Positions 26,544 to 36,668 of a stretch of 64,000 bases of DNA are shown here, in pieces. Each line of letters opens with the position of its first letter. Within the stretch, counting starts at the first letter, position 1. The notes beneath the pieces are model-generated. The model had not been told where the DNA came from, ran no database searches, and saw nothing but the letters and a program-made list of their open reading frames with translations. A program made the position numbers and the translations under genes. Source of the stretch: Alphaproteobacteria bacterium (GTDB lineage Bacteria > Pseudomonadota > Alphaproteobacteria > SMXP01). Location: positions 186,001-250,000 of the forward strand of contig JANQPV010000056.1 of assembly GCA_028285305.1 (NCBI GenBank), given 5' to 3'.

Positions 26544-28013
26544 TCACCACCATTTTTTGGGCGCATGGGTGAAGCCCGCACAGTCTTCCAAGACGTGCGC
26601 GACCCGAAAGAGCGTCTCTTCACCGAGCGCAGGGGCAATCACATGCAATCCCAACGGCAGACCCTGATCATCTAGTCCCGCCGGAACGGAGATCCCGGGC
26701 AAACCCGCCAGATTTGCCGGTACCGTGAAAATATCGTTCAAGTACATCTCCAGGGGGTCGCTCACTTTGTCCCCAATGGGAAAGGCAGCGGACGGCGTGG
26801 TGGGTGTCAAAATCGCATCTACTTGTTCGAAGGCCGATTTGAAGTCGTTCGATATAAGTGTGCGCACTTTTTGCGCTTTCAAATAGTAAGCGTCGTAGTA
26901 CCCGGCCGACAATACGTAGGTGCCGATCAAAACACGGCGTTCGACCTCTCTCCCAAAACCCTCAGCGCGCGTCCGTTCGTACATCTCTTCGATCGTCTCG
27001 CCGTCCACGCGCAGCCCGTAGCGAACACCGTCATACCGCGCCAGGTTCGAAGACGCTTCGGCCGGCGCGATAATGTAGTAAGTGGGCAATGCATATTTGG
27101 TGTGGGGCAGAGATATATCAACGGTCGTTGCACCGGCCGCTTCGAGCCAGCGTTTCCCCTCCGTCCACAAACGTTCTATCTCTGCGGGCATCCCGTCCAC
27201 CCGATATTCAGCGGGAATACCGATCTTCAGCCCTTTGATCCCTTCACCCAAACCGGCGGCGAAATCCGCAACAGGTACATTGATACTGGTCGAGTCCTTA
27301 GGGTCAAATCCCGCCATAGACTGCAACATCAAGGCGGCGTCCTTGACGGTTTTTGTAATGGGGCCTGCCTGGTCCAAAGAGGACGCAAACGCCACAATCC
27401 CCCACCTGGAACACAGTCCATAGGTGGGCTTCATCCCGACGGTTCCGGTGAGGGCTGCAGGTTGCCGAATGGAACCGCCCGTATCTGTTCCCGTGGCCCC
27501 CGCAACAAGCTTTGCGGCAACGGCGGCGGAAGATCCTCCCGATGATCCGCCTGGAACAAGCTCGCTTCCCCCATCAACCTTCCAAGGATTGCATACCGGA
27601 CCAAAATAGCTCGTTTCATTGGACGAGCCCATGGCGAATTCATCGAGGTTCAACTTGCCCAAGCAAACCGCTCCATCCGCCCACAGATTACTAGTCACCG
27701 TGGACTCATACACGGGCTCAAATCCTTCCAGGATATGACTTCCAGCCGTCGTCAAAATGCCTTTCGTGCAAAACAGGTCCTTAACACCAAGGGGGATGCC
27801 TTCTAGCGGACGTGCCTCGCCTGCGGCTATCCTCTTGTCAGAAACCTGGGCATCAGCGAGCGCCTTCTCAGGCGTGTTCGTGATGAATGTATTGAGGTGA
27901 CTGCCTGCCTCTATAGCGTCAAGATACGCACAGGTTAAATCCTGAGCCGAGAAGTCCCGGCGCTCAAGACCATCGCGCGCGTCGCCGATCGAAAGAGAGG
28001 TAAGTTCACTCAT
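26544..28013 (-). CDS. gatA: Asp/Glu-tRNA amidotransferase subunit A
   Basis: The amidase subunit that frees ammonia from glutamine. Its amidase signature is visible: [10 protein letters not shown] carries the catalytic Lys, and [15 protein letters not shown] with [10 protein letters not shown] carries the cis-Ser and nucleophilic Ser. The start is the ATG at 28013, which AAGGGG precedes; GTG 28019 is in frame. 489 residues is usual. It is coupled to gatC (9 nt upstream) and gatB (1 nt downstream). Confidence 0.97.
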   Translation of the reverse strand: MSELTSLSIGDARDGLERRDFSAQDLTCAYLDAIEAGSHLNTFITNTPEKALADAQVSDKRIAAGEARPLEGIPLGVKDLFCTKGILTTAGSHILEGFEPVYESTVTSNLWADGAVCLGKLNLDEFAMGSSNETSYFGPVCNPWKVDGGSELVPGGSSGGSSAAVAAKLVAGATGTDTGGSIRQPAALTGTVGMKPTYGLCSRWGIVAFASSLDQAGPITKTVKDAALMLQSMAGFDPKDSTSINVPVADFAAGLGEGIKGLKIGIPAEYRVDGMPAEIERLWTEGKRWLEAAGATTVDISLPHTKYALPTYYIIAPAEASSNLARYDGVRYGLRVDGETIEEMYERTRAEGFGREVERRVLIGTYVLSAGYYDAYYLKAQKVRTLISNDFKSAFEQVDAILTPTTPSAAFPIGDKVSDPLEMYLNDIFTVPANLAGLPGISVPAGLDDQGLPLGLHVIAPALGEETLFRVAHVLEDCAGFTHAPKKWW

Positions 28014-28022
28014 GTACACCCC

Positions 28023-28313
28023 TTACTCGACGACTTGTGGCACGACGAAGAAATTATCCCGAGCGTCGCGGGCGTTCTCAACAATATCTTCCGGATAACC
28101 CCCATCAGTCACAATATCGGCGCGCACCCGAAGGCTCGCATCGACCACGCTGGTCATCGGCTCCACATTCTCAGTGGACAGTTCTTCCAATTGTTCAACC
28201 CACGCCAAAATGTTGTTCAGGTCGTCCACCAGACCTTTCAGCTCATCGCCCACGGGCTTTTCAATACGTGCAAGCTTGGCGATATACTGGACGGTGTGTT
28301 CATCTACGGACAT
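28023..28313 (-). CDS. gatC: Asp/Glu-tRNA amidotransferase subunit C
   Basis: The 96-residue clamp subunit that wraps around GatA. It has the family pattern VQYIAKLARIE at the start, LNNILAWVEQLEELSTENVEPM in the middle (quoted here in part) and LRADIVTDG-type and FFVVPQVVE ends. It is the first gene of gatCAB and is divergent from ruvX across 120 bases that contain a short palindrome CTTATG-TGT-CATAAG at 28384-28398. Confidence 0.95.
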   Translation of the reverse strand: MSVDEHTVQYIAKLARIEKPVGDELKGLVDDLNNILAWVEQLEELSTENVEPMTSVVDASLRVRADIVTDGGYPEDIVENARDARDNFFVVPQVVE

Positions 28314-28433
28314 GCAGAACTCTTAGAAAGGTGGATATGCGAAACGGGCCGCTATCTATAGGGCGGCTTTGTACCCTTTTCAACTTATGTGTCATAAGGC
28401 GCCTTTTCGAGAAAAAGATAGAGAGGCCCCGCA

Positions 28434-28940
28434 ATTTCTAACACTCCCGAATGGCTCCTACCGATTGATAAATTAGCGGGCGCGCTCACTCCGGGTGCGG
28501 CCCTCCTGGGATTCGACGTTGGATCAAAGACCATTGGCCTTGCAGTCTCAAATGCAAGCCTGTCGATCGCCACACCCTTGGAGACCATTCGCCGAACGAA
28601 GTTCCAGAAAGACTTGGAACGCATAATCGAGATCATTGCCTCTCATCAAATTGGAGGCTTGGTCATCGGTCTACCCCTGAACATGGACGGCAGCGAAGGC
28701 CCCCGCGTTCAGTCCACCAGAGCCTTTGCCCAGAATGTTCATCGCGGCGTGGACCTGCCCATCTCCTTTTGGGATGAGCGTCTGTCCACGTCTGCTGTCG
28801 ATAAGGCCATGCTGGAAGCAGATCTCTCCCGCAAGAAACGAAGCGCGTCTGTCGATAAACTCGCCGCCGCCTTTATCTTGCAAGGTGCTCTTGATTATTT
28901 GGCCTTCCAAAGAAAAAATATGGAAAAAGGCGACCAATGA
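28434..28940 (+). CDS. ruvX: RuvX/YqgF Holliday-junction resolvase-like protein, probable AUU start
   Basis: An RNase-H-fold protein of the YqgF family, linked to recombination and 16S rRNA processing. The catalytic-site motif is LLGFDVGSKTIGLAVSN, then GLPLNMDGSEGPR and WDERLSTSAVDKAMLE. The frame is open only from 28422 (TAG at 28419) and has no ATG, GTG or TTG before the TTG at 28578, which lies after the catalytic Asp. ATT at 28434 has GAGAGG at 28421-28426 with a 7-base spacer and yields MSNTPEWLLPIDKLAGAL, 168 residues in all, which fits the family length and N-terminus. An AUU start is therefore the best reading. A sequence error is the alternative. Confidence 0.82.
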   Translation: MSNTPEWLLPIDKLAGALTPGAALLGFDVGSKTIGLAVSNASLSIATPLETIRRTKFQKDLERIIEIIASHQIGGLVIGLPLNMDGSEGPRVQSTRAFAQNVHRGVDLPISFWDERLSTSAVDKAMLEADLSRKKRSASVDKLAAAFILQGALDYLAFQRKNMEKGDQ

Positions 28941-28973
28941 CACTCAACCAGACTCTTAAGCGGACGCGAGACT

Positions 28974-29573
28974 ATGGCTGAAGGACTATTGCCCCTCTTG
29001 GCGGCGGCTCTGTTTGGATATTTGCTGGGCTCAATCCCGTTTGGATTGGTCCTCACGAATCTCGCAGGACTCGGAGATGTCCGAAAAATCGGCTCGGGTA
29101 ATATCGGCGCGACGAATGTCCTCCGCACGGGGAACAAACCTCTTGCCTTGGCGACTCTGCTGCTCGATGGCGGCAAGGCCGCAATCGCTTTTTTGATTGC
29201 CAAGGTGCTGTTCAACTTAGATGCGGCGGCCATCGCAGGCGCCAGCGCGTTTTTGGGCCATCTCTTTCCCGTCTGGCTGGGTTTTAAAGGAGGCAAAGGG
29301 GTCGCGGCCTTCTTCGGCATTTTGTTCGCCGCCTACTGGCCGGTGGGTTTGATGGCCGCCGGTACCTGGCTCATGACGGCGGCCGCATCCCGAATGTCAT
29401 CCTTAGGCGCACTCGTGACGGCTGTGTTGGCACCTAGCTATTTCTTTCTTTCCGGTCAGCCGCGGCTTGCCTACTTGGCCACATTTCTCGCTGTTCTGAT
29501 TTTTATCCGTCACCGGGAGAACATTCAGCGCATCCTCGCGGGAACCGAGTCCAAGATCGGAGCCAAGTCGTGA
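28974..29573 (+). CDS. plsY: glycerol-3-phosphate acyltransferase PlsY
   Basis: Acylates glycerol-3-phosphate from acyl-phosphate in the inner membrane. It has 199 residues and about five membrane spans. The PlsY motifs are LLGSIPFGLVLT, GSGNIGATNVLRTGNK and LGFKGGKGVAAFFG. It lies 33 nt after ruvX and 18 nt before dprA, all on the same strand. Confidence 0.96.
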   Translation: MAEGLLPLLAAALFGYLLGSIPFGLVLTNLAGLGDVRKIGSGNIGATNVLRTGNKPLALATLLLDGGKAAIAFLIAKVLFNLDAAAIAGASAFLGHLFPVWLGFKGGKGVAAFFGILFAAYWPVGLMAAGTWLMTAAASRMSSLGALVTAVLAPSYFFLSGQPRLAYLATFLAVLIFIRHRENIQRILAGTESKIGAKS

Positions 29574-29591
29574 CGGAGTGGCCGTAGCTCG

Positions 29592-30701
29592 ATGACCAGC
29601 TCTGGCCAGGATCTCATTGATTGGCTTCGCCTGATCCGCAGCGAGAATGTTGGACCGGTCACTTTTTGGCAGCTTATCTCAAGGTTTGGCACCGCAGAAG
29701 CCGCTCTCGAGGCTCTTCCAGAGCTTGCGCACCGAGGCGGCATTAGACGCAGCATTCGCATCTGCTCACCAGCCATCGCCGAAGCTGAGATTGCCAAGAC
29801 TGAAAAGTTCGGCGCCCGAATGATTCGGGGTGATGAAGTGGACATGCCCAAATCCCTCGCGTCCCTCGATCCACCGCCTCCTCTTATCTGCGTCAAAGGA
29901 GACCCCCATTTTCTCCACACGGACAATGTTGCCATCGTCGGTTCCAGGAATGCATCGGCCATCGGTCGGAAGTTCGCCGCAGGACTTGCCCGCGATTTAG
30001 GAGAAGCCGGCTTCACAATCGTCTCCGGACTGGCGCGCGGGATCGATGCGGCCGCCCACGCCGGCGCCCTCACATCCGGGACAGTTGCCGTTCTGGCTGG
30101 CGGCATTGACCATATCTATCCCTCCGACAATGAAGGACTCTACTGGGACATCGCGGGCTCGGGCGCGTTGGTTTCTGAACAACCGATTGGGATAACTGCA
30201 CAAGCCCGAGACTTTCCCAGGCGCAATCGCCTCATATCAGGACTGTCTTTGGGGGTCGTGGTCGTTGAAGCCGCAAAGCGGTCCGGCTCGCTGATCACCG
30301 CACGCTTCGCCCTTGAGCAAGGCCGCGAGGTGCTTGCCGTGCCCGGCTCCCCACTCGACCCCCGATGTGCGGGCACCAACGGCCTTATAAAGCAGGGAGC
30401 CCAATTAGTAGAAGGTGTCGATGACGTCTTGAGCGCCCTCGAACGACCGATCATTGATCCTGCTGTCCCGCGAGTAAGTGAAACTACGCCAAATCTGAAC
30501 TCGCCTGATGAGCAAGATCTTGAAGACGGCCGGGCCCACCTGCGCTCTTTGCTGGGGCCCTCTCCTATCCATATCGATGATCTCTCACGAGAATCTAGAG
30601 CGCCGCTCCCGGTGGTTCACGCTGTCCTCCTAGAGTTGGATCTGGCTGGTACGCTCGAGCGGCATCCTGGCGGACGCGTTTCGATCAAAGGCAGCCAATG
30701 A
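29592..30701 (+). CDS. dprA: DNA-processing protein DprA
   Basis: Binds incoming single-stranded DNA and loads RecA during transformation. 369 residues: an N-terminal helical SAM-like part, then the Rossmann-like DprA fold with VAIVGSRNAS, SGLARGIDAAAH, ISEQPIG-type (VSEQPIG) and FPRRNRLISGLS motifs and NRLI...AKRSGSLITARFALEQGREV, and a C-terminal winged-helix DML1 part. The gene set plsY-dprA-topA is common in this group. Confidence 0.96.
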   Translation: MTSSGQDLIDWLRLIRSENVGPVTFWQLISRFGTAEAALEALPELAHRGGIRRSIRICSPAIAEAEIAKTEKFGARMIRGDEVDMPKSLASLDPPPPLICVKGDPHFLHTDNVAIVGSRNASAIGRKFAAGLARDLGEAGFTIVSGLARGIDAAAHAGALTSGTVAVLAGGIDHIYPSDNEGLYWDIAGSGALVSEQPIGITAQARDFPRRNRLISGLSLGVVVVEAAKRSGSLITARFALEQGREVLAVPGSPLDPRCAGTNGLIKQGAQLVEGVDDVLSALERPIIDPAVPRVSETTPNLNSPDEQDLEDGRAHLRSLLGPSPIHIDDLSRESRAPLPVVHAVLLELDLAGTLERHPGGRVSIKGSQ

Positions 30702-31017
30702 GTCGAAGCACTTGTGTACCTAGATCGCAAAACCAGCGCGCCACACACCCGGGGCATCTTCCAAAGCAAGTGCTGCCCATTTTTTCTGCGACGAAAGATT
30801 CTTCGCCGCTTTTGCTCCCGTCATTCAGACCGACAAACCGCACTTTCCTGGGCACTTCCGTCCGGGCATAGGTCGGCGACACAAACCATCGCCCTTGATG
30901 TGTTATCCGATCTTTAACCTTAGTTTGTTTGTTCCTTGGTTGACACTTGCCAGAAATTACCCAAGTGTCCCGTGCTTTCGTCGCACGGTCGAAGAAGAAT
31001 GCGTTTAAAGTGAAGTT
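30702..31017. other. 316-base gap between dprA and topA
   Basis: No supported gene. A TTGACA hexamer lies at 30940-30945, about 75 bases before topA, but there is no good -10 box at 16-18 bases from it. The minus strand is open through the whole gap in one frame, yet that frame starts inside topA and shows no domain. Confidence 0.4.
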
Positions 31018-33654
31018 ATGAATCTCGTTATTGTCGAATCTCCCGCCAAAGCGAAAACGATCAACAAGTATTTGGGCAAAGACTACGAGGTCATGGCCAG
31101 TTATGGCCATGTAAGAGATCTCCCGTCGAAGAACGGTTCGGTCCTGCCAGACGACGATTTCGAGATGACATGGGACGTCGATTCTCAATCTTCAAAGACC
31201 CTGAAGGCAATCTCGGAAGCAGTAAAGCGCTCCGACAAGCTCATTCTTGCAACCGACCCGGACCGGGAAGGCGAAGCCATCTCCTGGCATATTCTTGAGG
31301 TGTTGAATAACAAGGGGCTGCTCAAAGACAAAGACATTGAAAGAGTGGCATTCAACGCTGTCACTAAGTCTGCGATCCTGGATGCCATATCCCATCCCCG
31401 CCAGATTGATGAACAACTGGTGGAAGCTTATCTCGCCCGGCGCGCGCTCGACTATTTGGTGGGCTTTACTCTGTCGCCTGTCCTGTGGCGCAAGCTTCCC
31501 GGCTCCCGGTCTGCGGGCCGGGTCCAATCTGTTGCCTTGAGAATCGTTTGCGAGCGCGAAAAAGAGATCGAAGCTTTTGTCGCTCGGGAATACTGGACGA
31601 TCGATGCGCTGGCCAAGTCGGCAAAAGACGAACCGATTGAGTCTCGTCTCGTGAAGTACGAAGGCGAAAAGCTCGACAAATTTGATTTGCCCAATGAGGA
31701 AGTCGCTCATGCCGCGGTGGCCGCGGTCAAGGCGGAAACATTCACGGTAGCCGCGGTTGAGAAAAAGCCCGCAAGGCGAAATCCTTCCGCACCGTTTACC
31801 ACCTCAACCCTGCAACAAGAAGCCTCGCGAAAGCTGGGCTTTTCAGCGCGGCAAACGATGATGCTCGCTCAACGGCTTTATGAGGGCATCGACATCGGCG
31901 GCGAAACAACCGGTCTCATTACCTATATGCGTACGGACGGTATCGAGATTGCGCCGGAGGCCATGCAAACCGTTAGGGAAACCATCGGCTCCAAATTTGG
32001 CGATACCTATCTCCCAGACGCACCGCGCGTTTATAAGAGCAAGGCCAAGAACGCCCAGGAAGCGCATGAAGCAATCCGCCCCACGGACGTCGCTAGAGCA
32101 CCAGAAGATCTCAAATCTCATCTCGAGGCGGATCAGCATCGTCTTTACGAACTCATTTGGAAGCGAACGATCGCTAGTCAAATGGAAAGTGCGCGGTTGG
32201 AACGCACGACCATAGAGCTTGCATCCTCCGACGATCAAATTGGATTGCGCGCGACGGGATCGGTTTTGGTTTTTGATGGCTTCTTGAAGGTTTATGAAGA
32301 AAGCCGGGACGAATCCAAGACCGACGACGATGACAAGCGGCTTCCTGCAGTCCAACAAGGCGAGGCAATCACCCTTGCGGACGTCAATGCGGACCAGCAC
32401 TTTACCGAACCGCCACCGCGCTACTCCGAAGCCTCGCTCGTGAAAAAACTAGAGGAGCTCGGTATCGGCAGACCGAGCACCTATGCATCCATCTTGTCGG
32501 TCCTCCAGGACCGAAAGTATGTGCGTCTTGAGCAAAAGAGATTCTTTCCCGAAGATAAAGGCCGTCTTGTCACGGCCTTTTTGGAAAACTTCTTCCAAAA
32601 ATACGTGGAGTACGATTTCACGGCGGGACTTGAGGAGAAACTAGATCTCGTTTCCGCTGGCGATCTCAACTGGAAGGAATTCCTTCGGAATTTCTGGACG
32701 GAATTTCACGCCGCAGTCGACAGCATTTCTGATCTGCGCATTACAAACGTTCTCGATGCGCTCAATGTTGCTCTTGCGCCCCATGTCTTTCCGGAAATCG
32801 AGGCTGGAAAGGACCCGCGCGCGTGTCCCTCGTGCGAAGATGGCCGACTGAGTTTGAAGGTAGGGCGCTTCGGCGCTTTTGTCGGCTGTTCGAATTATCC
32901 CGAGTGCAAGTACACGCGCCAGTTCTCCGTGGCCAATGAGAATGACATTCTCCCTGACGGAGAACCCAAAGTTCTCGGACAAGACCCCGAAACTGGACTT
33001 GAGCTCTCACTGCGCAGCGGACGTTTCGGTCCTTACATCCAGTTGGGTGATGGCGAAGATGGGGAAAAACCGAAGCGCGGCAGCATTCCCCGAGGAGTCG
33101 ACGCATCTGAAATCGACTTTGAAAAAGCCTTGTTTCTGGTGTCGCTTCCGAGAGAGATCGGCGCCCATCCGGAAACGCAAAATCCGATTTCTGTTGGCAT
33201 TGGCAGATATGGTCCCTATGTACTGCACGACGGGACCTACGCATCCATTTCCGATCCGGAGGAAGTCTTTTCGATCGGCCTGAACAGGGCTGTAACTCTG
33301 CTCGCAGAAAAGGCCACGAAAGGCGGCGGACGGCGCGGCTCAACGGCAAAGCCACTCAAAGAGTTGGGTGAGCATCCGGAACTGGGCGGCCCTGTCAACG
33401 TCCTAGATGGCCGCTACGGACCCTACGTGAAGCACGGACGTGTAAACGCGTCCTTGCCGAAAGAAATCGAGCCAGATCAGATGACTCTCGAAATGGCGGT
33501 TGACTTGCTCAATAAGAAGAGTAGTAAAGGCGCCGCAAAAAAAGCAGCAAAAAAGAAGACGGCAAAGAAGAAAGCCGCCAAAAAGACAACAAAGAAAGCA
33601 ACTAAAAAATCGACAACAAAGAAAAAAGAGACCGTCGTAAAGGCGGCCGAGTGA
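31018..33654 (+). CDS. topA: DNA topoisomerase I with histone-H1-like tail
   Basis: The type IA topoisomerase that relaxes negative supercoils. Toprim domain at the N-terminus (LVIVESPAKAKTI; DPDREGEAISWH), catalytic Tyr in GLITYMRTDG, and PRYSEASLVKKLEELGIGRPSTYA. A zinc finger of the CPxC...CxxYPxCxYT kind lies at about residues 605-635. After it come several GRFGPY/GRYGPYV repeats. The last about 50 residues are almost only Lys, Ala and Thr, like the tail of histone H1. At 878 residues it is full length. The stop overlaps the rnr start by 4 nt. Confidence 0.97.
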   Translation: MNLVIVESPAKAKTINKYLGKDYEVMASYGHVRDLPSKNGSVLPDDDFEMTWDVDSQSSKTLKAISEAVKRSDKLILATDPDREGEAISWHILEVLNNKGLLKDKDIERVAFNAVTKSAILDAISHPRQIDEQLVEAYLARRALDYLVGFTLSPVLWRKLPGSRSAGRVQSVALRIVCEREKEIEAFVAREYWTIDALAKSAKDEPIESRLVKYEGEKLDKFDLPNEEVAHAAVAAVKAETFTVAAVEKKPARRNPSAPFTTSTLQQEASRKLGFSARQTMMLAQRLYEGIDIGGETTGLITYMRTDGIEIAPEAMQTVRETIGSKFGDTYLPDAPRVYKSKAKNAQEAHEAIRPTDVARAPEDLKSHLEADQHRLYELIWKRTIASQMESARLERTTIELASSDDQIGLRATGSVLVFDGFLKVYEESRDESKTDDDDKRLPAVQQGEAITLADVNADQHFTEPPPRYSEASLVKKLEELGIGRPSTYASILSVLQDRKYVRLEQKRFFPEDKGRLVTAFLENFFQKYVEYDFTAGLEEKLDLVSAGDLNWKEFLRNFWTEFHAAVDSISDLRITNVLDALNVALAPHVFPEIEAGKDPRACPSCEDGRLSLKVGRFGAFVGCSNYPECKYTRQFSVANENDILPDGEPKVLGQDPETGLELSLRSGRFGPYIQLGDGEDGEKPKRGSIPRGVDASEIDFEKALFLVSLPREIGAHPETQNPISVGIGRYGPYVLHDGTYASISDPEEVFSIGLNRAVTLLAEKATKGGGRRGSTAKPLKELGEHPELGGPVNVLDGRYGPYVKHGRVNASLPKEIEPDQMTLEMAVDLLNKKSSKGAAKKAAKKKTAKKKAAKKTTKKATKKSTTKKKETVVKAAE

Positions 33655-35897
33655 ACAAAACGCGCTCCTTTCCAACGAAAGAGCAAATCTTAGAATTCAT
33701 CACCTCTGCCAACAACACCGTCGGACGCCGCGAAATCGCAAAGGCATTCGGCGTCAAAGGGGACAAGCGTGTCCACCTCAAGGGCCTCCTGCGCGATATG
33801 TGCGAAGAAGGTCTCATTGAAAGAGGCAGAGGCAAATCCTACGAAGCCACAAACGGTCTGCCATCCGTCTGTCTGCTGAAAGTCGTCGACATTAATGAGG
33901 ACGGAGAGCTCTTATGCCGACCGGCTGAGCGCCGATTGGAACGACACGCGGCAACCATACGATTGCTCTCGCGCGGCTCCAACGACAAGAGATCCTTGGC
34001 GCGGATCGCCGTCAATGATCGGATCCTTGCAAGGCTTGAAAAGACGGCCCCCGAAAGTTACGACGCGCGGCCCATAAAACGTGTCGCCTCTCGCGAAGAG
34101 CGATTTGTAGGCGTGTATAAGCGAACCCGAAACGGCCGGGCCCGGATCCAGCCCCTCGACCGTAACGCGCGCACGGATTTCGCAGCGGATCTTGATGACA
34201 CCGTCCGTCCTAAATCTGGAGACCTTGTGGTCGCAGACCCGGACACCACCCGATCAGGCTCGGCGCGTATCCTCGAAGTGATAGGACGAGCGGACGATCC
34301 ACGCGCAGTTTCGTTGATCGCCATTCACAAATATCAGCTACCGAACGAATTTGCGCCAGAAGTAGAGCAAGAGGCTAAGACCCGAAAACGTCCCCCCAAA
34401 GATCGCAGGGAAGACTTTACAGAGCTCCCGCTCGTCACCATCGATCCCGATGACGCAAAGGATTTCGATGATGCGGTCCATGCCGAACCGGATCCGAATA
34501 ACAAAGGCGGTTGGATCGTGACCGTAGCGATCGCTGATGTTGCCCACTACGTAAGGCCGGACACCACGCTCGACACCAGCGCCTTCGACAGAGGCAATTC
34601 ATGCTACTTTCCCGACCGTGTCGTCCCCATGCTGCCGGAACATCTGTCGAATGATTTATGCTCCCTTCGCCCGCAGGAGATCCGTCCCACATTAGCGGTG
34701 CGCATGACATTCGATAATCAAGGAAAGAAGCGAGGACACACATTCCATCGCGCCCTCATCCGATCCAGCGCCCGCCTCACTTATGGGCAAGCGCAACAAG
34801 CCTTGGTCGGCCGCCCCGAGGATCTAGATGACCAAACGGCACAATCCCTCGACAATATTCAGCAAGCGTATCGTCTCATAGAGGAAATGAGACGTAGGCG
34901 CGGCCCCTTGGAATTGGATTTGGCAGAGCACAAAATATCATTTGACGAACACGGCAATGTTTCAGGAATTGCCCCCTATGAACGCTACGAGGCCCACAAG
35001 CTGATCGAAGAGTTCATGATCCAAGCCAACGTTTGCGCTGCCGAGACCATTGAAGCACAGTCTTTTCCCTGTCTCTATCGAATCCACGAACCTCCCGACG
35101 AAGACAAGCTGGCCGGACTGTCCGAATTTCTAAAATCTCTGGGGCTATCACTTCCTCATTCACAGGTCCTCAAGCCCAACACGTTTAACGGTCTTCTCAG
35201 ACAGGCCAAGAAAGCGGATCTTGAAAACGTGATTGCGGAAGTGGTGTTGCGCTCGCAGAGCCAAGCCGCATACAGCACCCGCAGCGCAGGACATTTCGGC
35301 TTGAATTTGCGGCGCTACGCTCATTTCACATCTCCCATTCGAAGATATGCAGACCTGATCATTCACCGAACGCTTATTCGCCTTTTGAATTTGGGCGCGG
35401 ACGGATTAACAGATCGCGAAGTCAAGGAGCTCGATTCGATCGCGGAACATATCTCTCAGCGCGAACGCCATACCATGGCAGCCGAACGCGAAACGGTCGA
35501 TCGATTCGTCTCGTCTTTCTTAGAAGATCACGTTGGTGCAACGTTCACCGGAAAGATCGGCGGAGTAACCCGGGCCGGATTGTTCGTTCAGTTGAATGAC
35601 ACCGGCGCGGACGGATTTGTCCCCATGCGCGCCCTAACTGAGGACTGGTATGAGCATGATGAAAACCGCAAGGCTCTGATAGGACGGAACCACGGTGGGA
35701 TCTACCGGCTTGGCCAACCTGTAACCGTAAAACTTGTCGAGGCCACACCTCTCCAAGGAGGATTGCGCTTCGAACTCATCTCTGATCCAATAAAGGATAA
35801 GGCATTCGGGGAAGGAAAGAAAAAGCCCAAATCAAGAAAATCGTCCAAACGGGGAAAGAGGCGCGGCTCGCGCAATGAGCATTCTCGCAAACGATAA
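33651..35897 (+). CDS. rnr: ribonuclease R
   Basis: A 3'-to-5' exoribonuclease of the RNB family that degrades structured RNA. An N-terminal winged-helix part (REIAKAFGVKGDKR) comes first, then a cold-shock domain and the RNB catalytic centre with Asp residues in DPDDAKDFDDAVHAE. HFTSPIRRYADLIIHR and an S1 domain (GKIGGVTRAGLFVQLNDTGADGF) follow, and a basic Lys/Arg/Ser tail ends the protein. It starts at GTG 33651 in a GTGA overlap with topA. 748 residues is usual for alphaproteobacteria. Confidence 0.96.
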   Translation: MNKTRSFPTKEQILEFITSANNTVGRREIAKAFGVKGDKRVHLKGLLRDMCEEGLIERGRGKSYEATNGLPSVCLLKVVDINEDGELLCRPAERRLERHAATIRLLSRGSNDKRSLARIAVNDRILARLEKTAPESYDARPIKRVASREERFVGVYKRTRNGRARIQPLDRNARTDFAADLDDTVRPKSGDLVVADPDTTRSGSARILEVIGRADDPRAVSLIAIHKYQLPNEFAPEVEQEAKTRKRPPKDRREDFTELPLVTIDPDDAKDFDDAVHAEPDPNNKGGWIVTVAIADVAHYVRPDTTLDTSAFDRGNSCYFPDRVVPMLPEHLSNDLCSLRPQEIRPTLAVRMTFDNQGKKRGHTFHRALIRSSARLTYGQAQQALVGRPEDLDDQTAQSLDNIQQAYRLIEEMRRRRGPLELDLAEHKISFDEHGNVSGIAPYERYEAHKLIEEFMIQANVCAAETIEAQSFPCLYRIHEPPDEDKLAGLSEFLKSLGLSLPHSQVLKPNTFNGLLRQAKKADLENVIAEVVLRSQSQAAYSTRSAGHFGLNLRRYAHFTSPIRRYADLIIHRTLIRLLNLGADGLTDREVKELDSIAEHISQRERHTMAAERETVDRFVSSFLEDHVGATFTGKIGGVTRAGLFVQLNDTGADGFVPMRALTEDWYEHDENRKALIGRNHGGIYRLGQPVTVKLVEATPLQGGLRFELISDPIKDKAFGEGKKKPKSRKSSKRGKRRGSRNEHSRKR

Positions 35898-35924
35898 CTC
35901 GAAATCACACTTCAAAACGAATTC

Positions 35925-36668
35925 ATGGACAACTCACCAAGCTCAATAATTGAGGCGCAAAGCACGGCTGGCTCCAACGGACCGGCGCAAAAACCCAAAG
36001 ACGCTGCGACGCTTATCATTACTCGTCAGGACCAAGGCGAGCTGAAGGTCCTAATGGGCCAGCGGCACGCCAACCACTCCTTCATGCCCAACAAATATGT
36101 CTTTCCCGGGGGACGCGTGTCGACCGCAGACACGCAAATTGTTCCGCATTCAGAACTACGGGATCACGTGAGCAGGCAGTTGCGATTTAAGTCGCGCCGC
36201 AAAAATGTAAGCGCACTCGCATTGGCTGCCATTCGTGAAACCTTCGAGGAAACGGGCCTATTGGTGGGGCACCGCGGTAAGCCTCATCCCGGTGCAACCA
36301 CGGTGTCAACGTCAAGAGAATGGTGCGATATTTTACAGGCGGGCGTATGGCCGGCCCTGGACAAACTGGAATTCATCGCTCGCGCGATCACACCCCCCTA
36401 TCGTCCAAAACGGTTCGATGCCCGATTCTTCGTTGCGAGTTCCGATCTTATTCAGAGCGATTTTGACGATACAACAAAAGCGTCTGGAGAGCTTATAAAT
36501 CTGGAATGGGTCACACTCGAAAGAGCCTTGTCTCTCGAGCTGCCCAATATTACACACGCTGTTCTGGGACTTATCCGCGAACGCTACGAGCAACAAACCG
36601 TTCGCCCTCCCCTCTTTTTTCGCACTCTCAATGGAAAAAGCATTAGTGAGACTATCGACATTGACTAA
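35925..36668 (+). CDS. Nudix hydrolase (paralogue 1)
   Basis: 247 residues. The Nudix box is split: FPGGRV holds the first Gly residues, an insertion of about 45 residues follows, then AAIRETFEETGLLVG carries the REx2EExG catalytic core. Insertions of this type are known in the NUDT7/NUDT19-like group, which acts on CoA esters or nucleotide sugars. The N-terminal RQDQGELKVLMGQRH strand is typical. It lies 27 nt after rnr and overlaps the next Nudix gene by 38 nt. The two are related by duplication. Confidence 0.9.
   Translation: MDNSPSSIIEAQSTAGSNGPAQKPKDAATLIITRQDQGELKVLMGQRHANHSFMPNKYVFPGGRVSTADTQIVPHSELRDHVSRQLRFKSRRKNVSALALAAIRETFEETGLLVGHRGKPHPGATTVSTSREWCDILQAGVWPALDKLEFIARAITPPYRPKRFDARFFVASSDLIQSDFDDTTKASGELINLEWVTLERALSLELPNITHAVLGLIRERYEQQTVRPPLFFRTLNGKSISETIDID

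Noticed and set aside
30940..30970. Sigma-70 promoter for topA
   Set aside because: A TTGACA is present but no acceptable -10 hexamer follows at 16-18 bases.
30685..31188. A 167-codon minus-strand frame across the dprA-topA gap
   Set aside because: It begins inside topA and ends inside dprA, has no ribosome site, no domain and no codon pattern like the neighbours.
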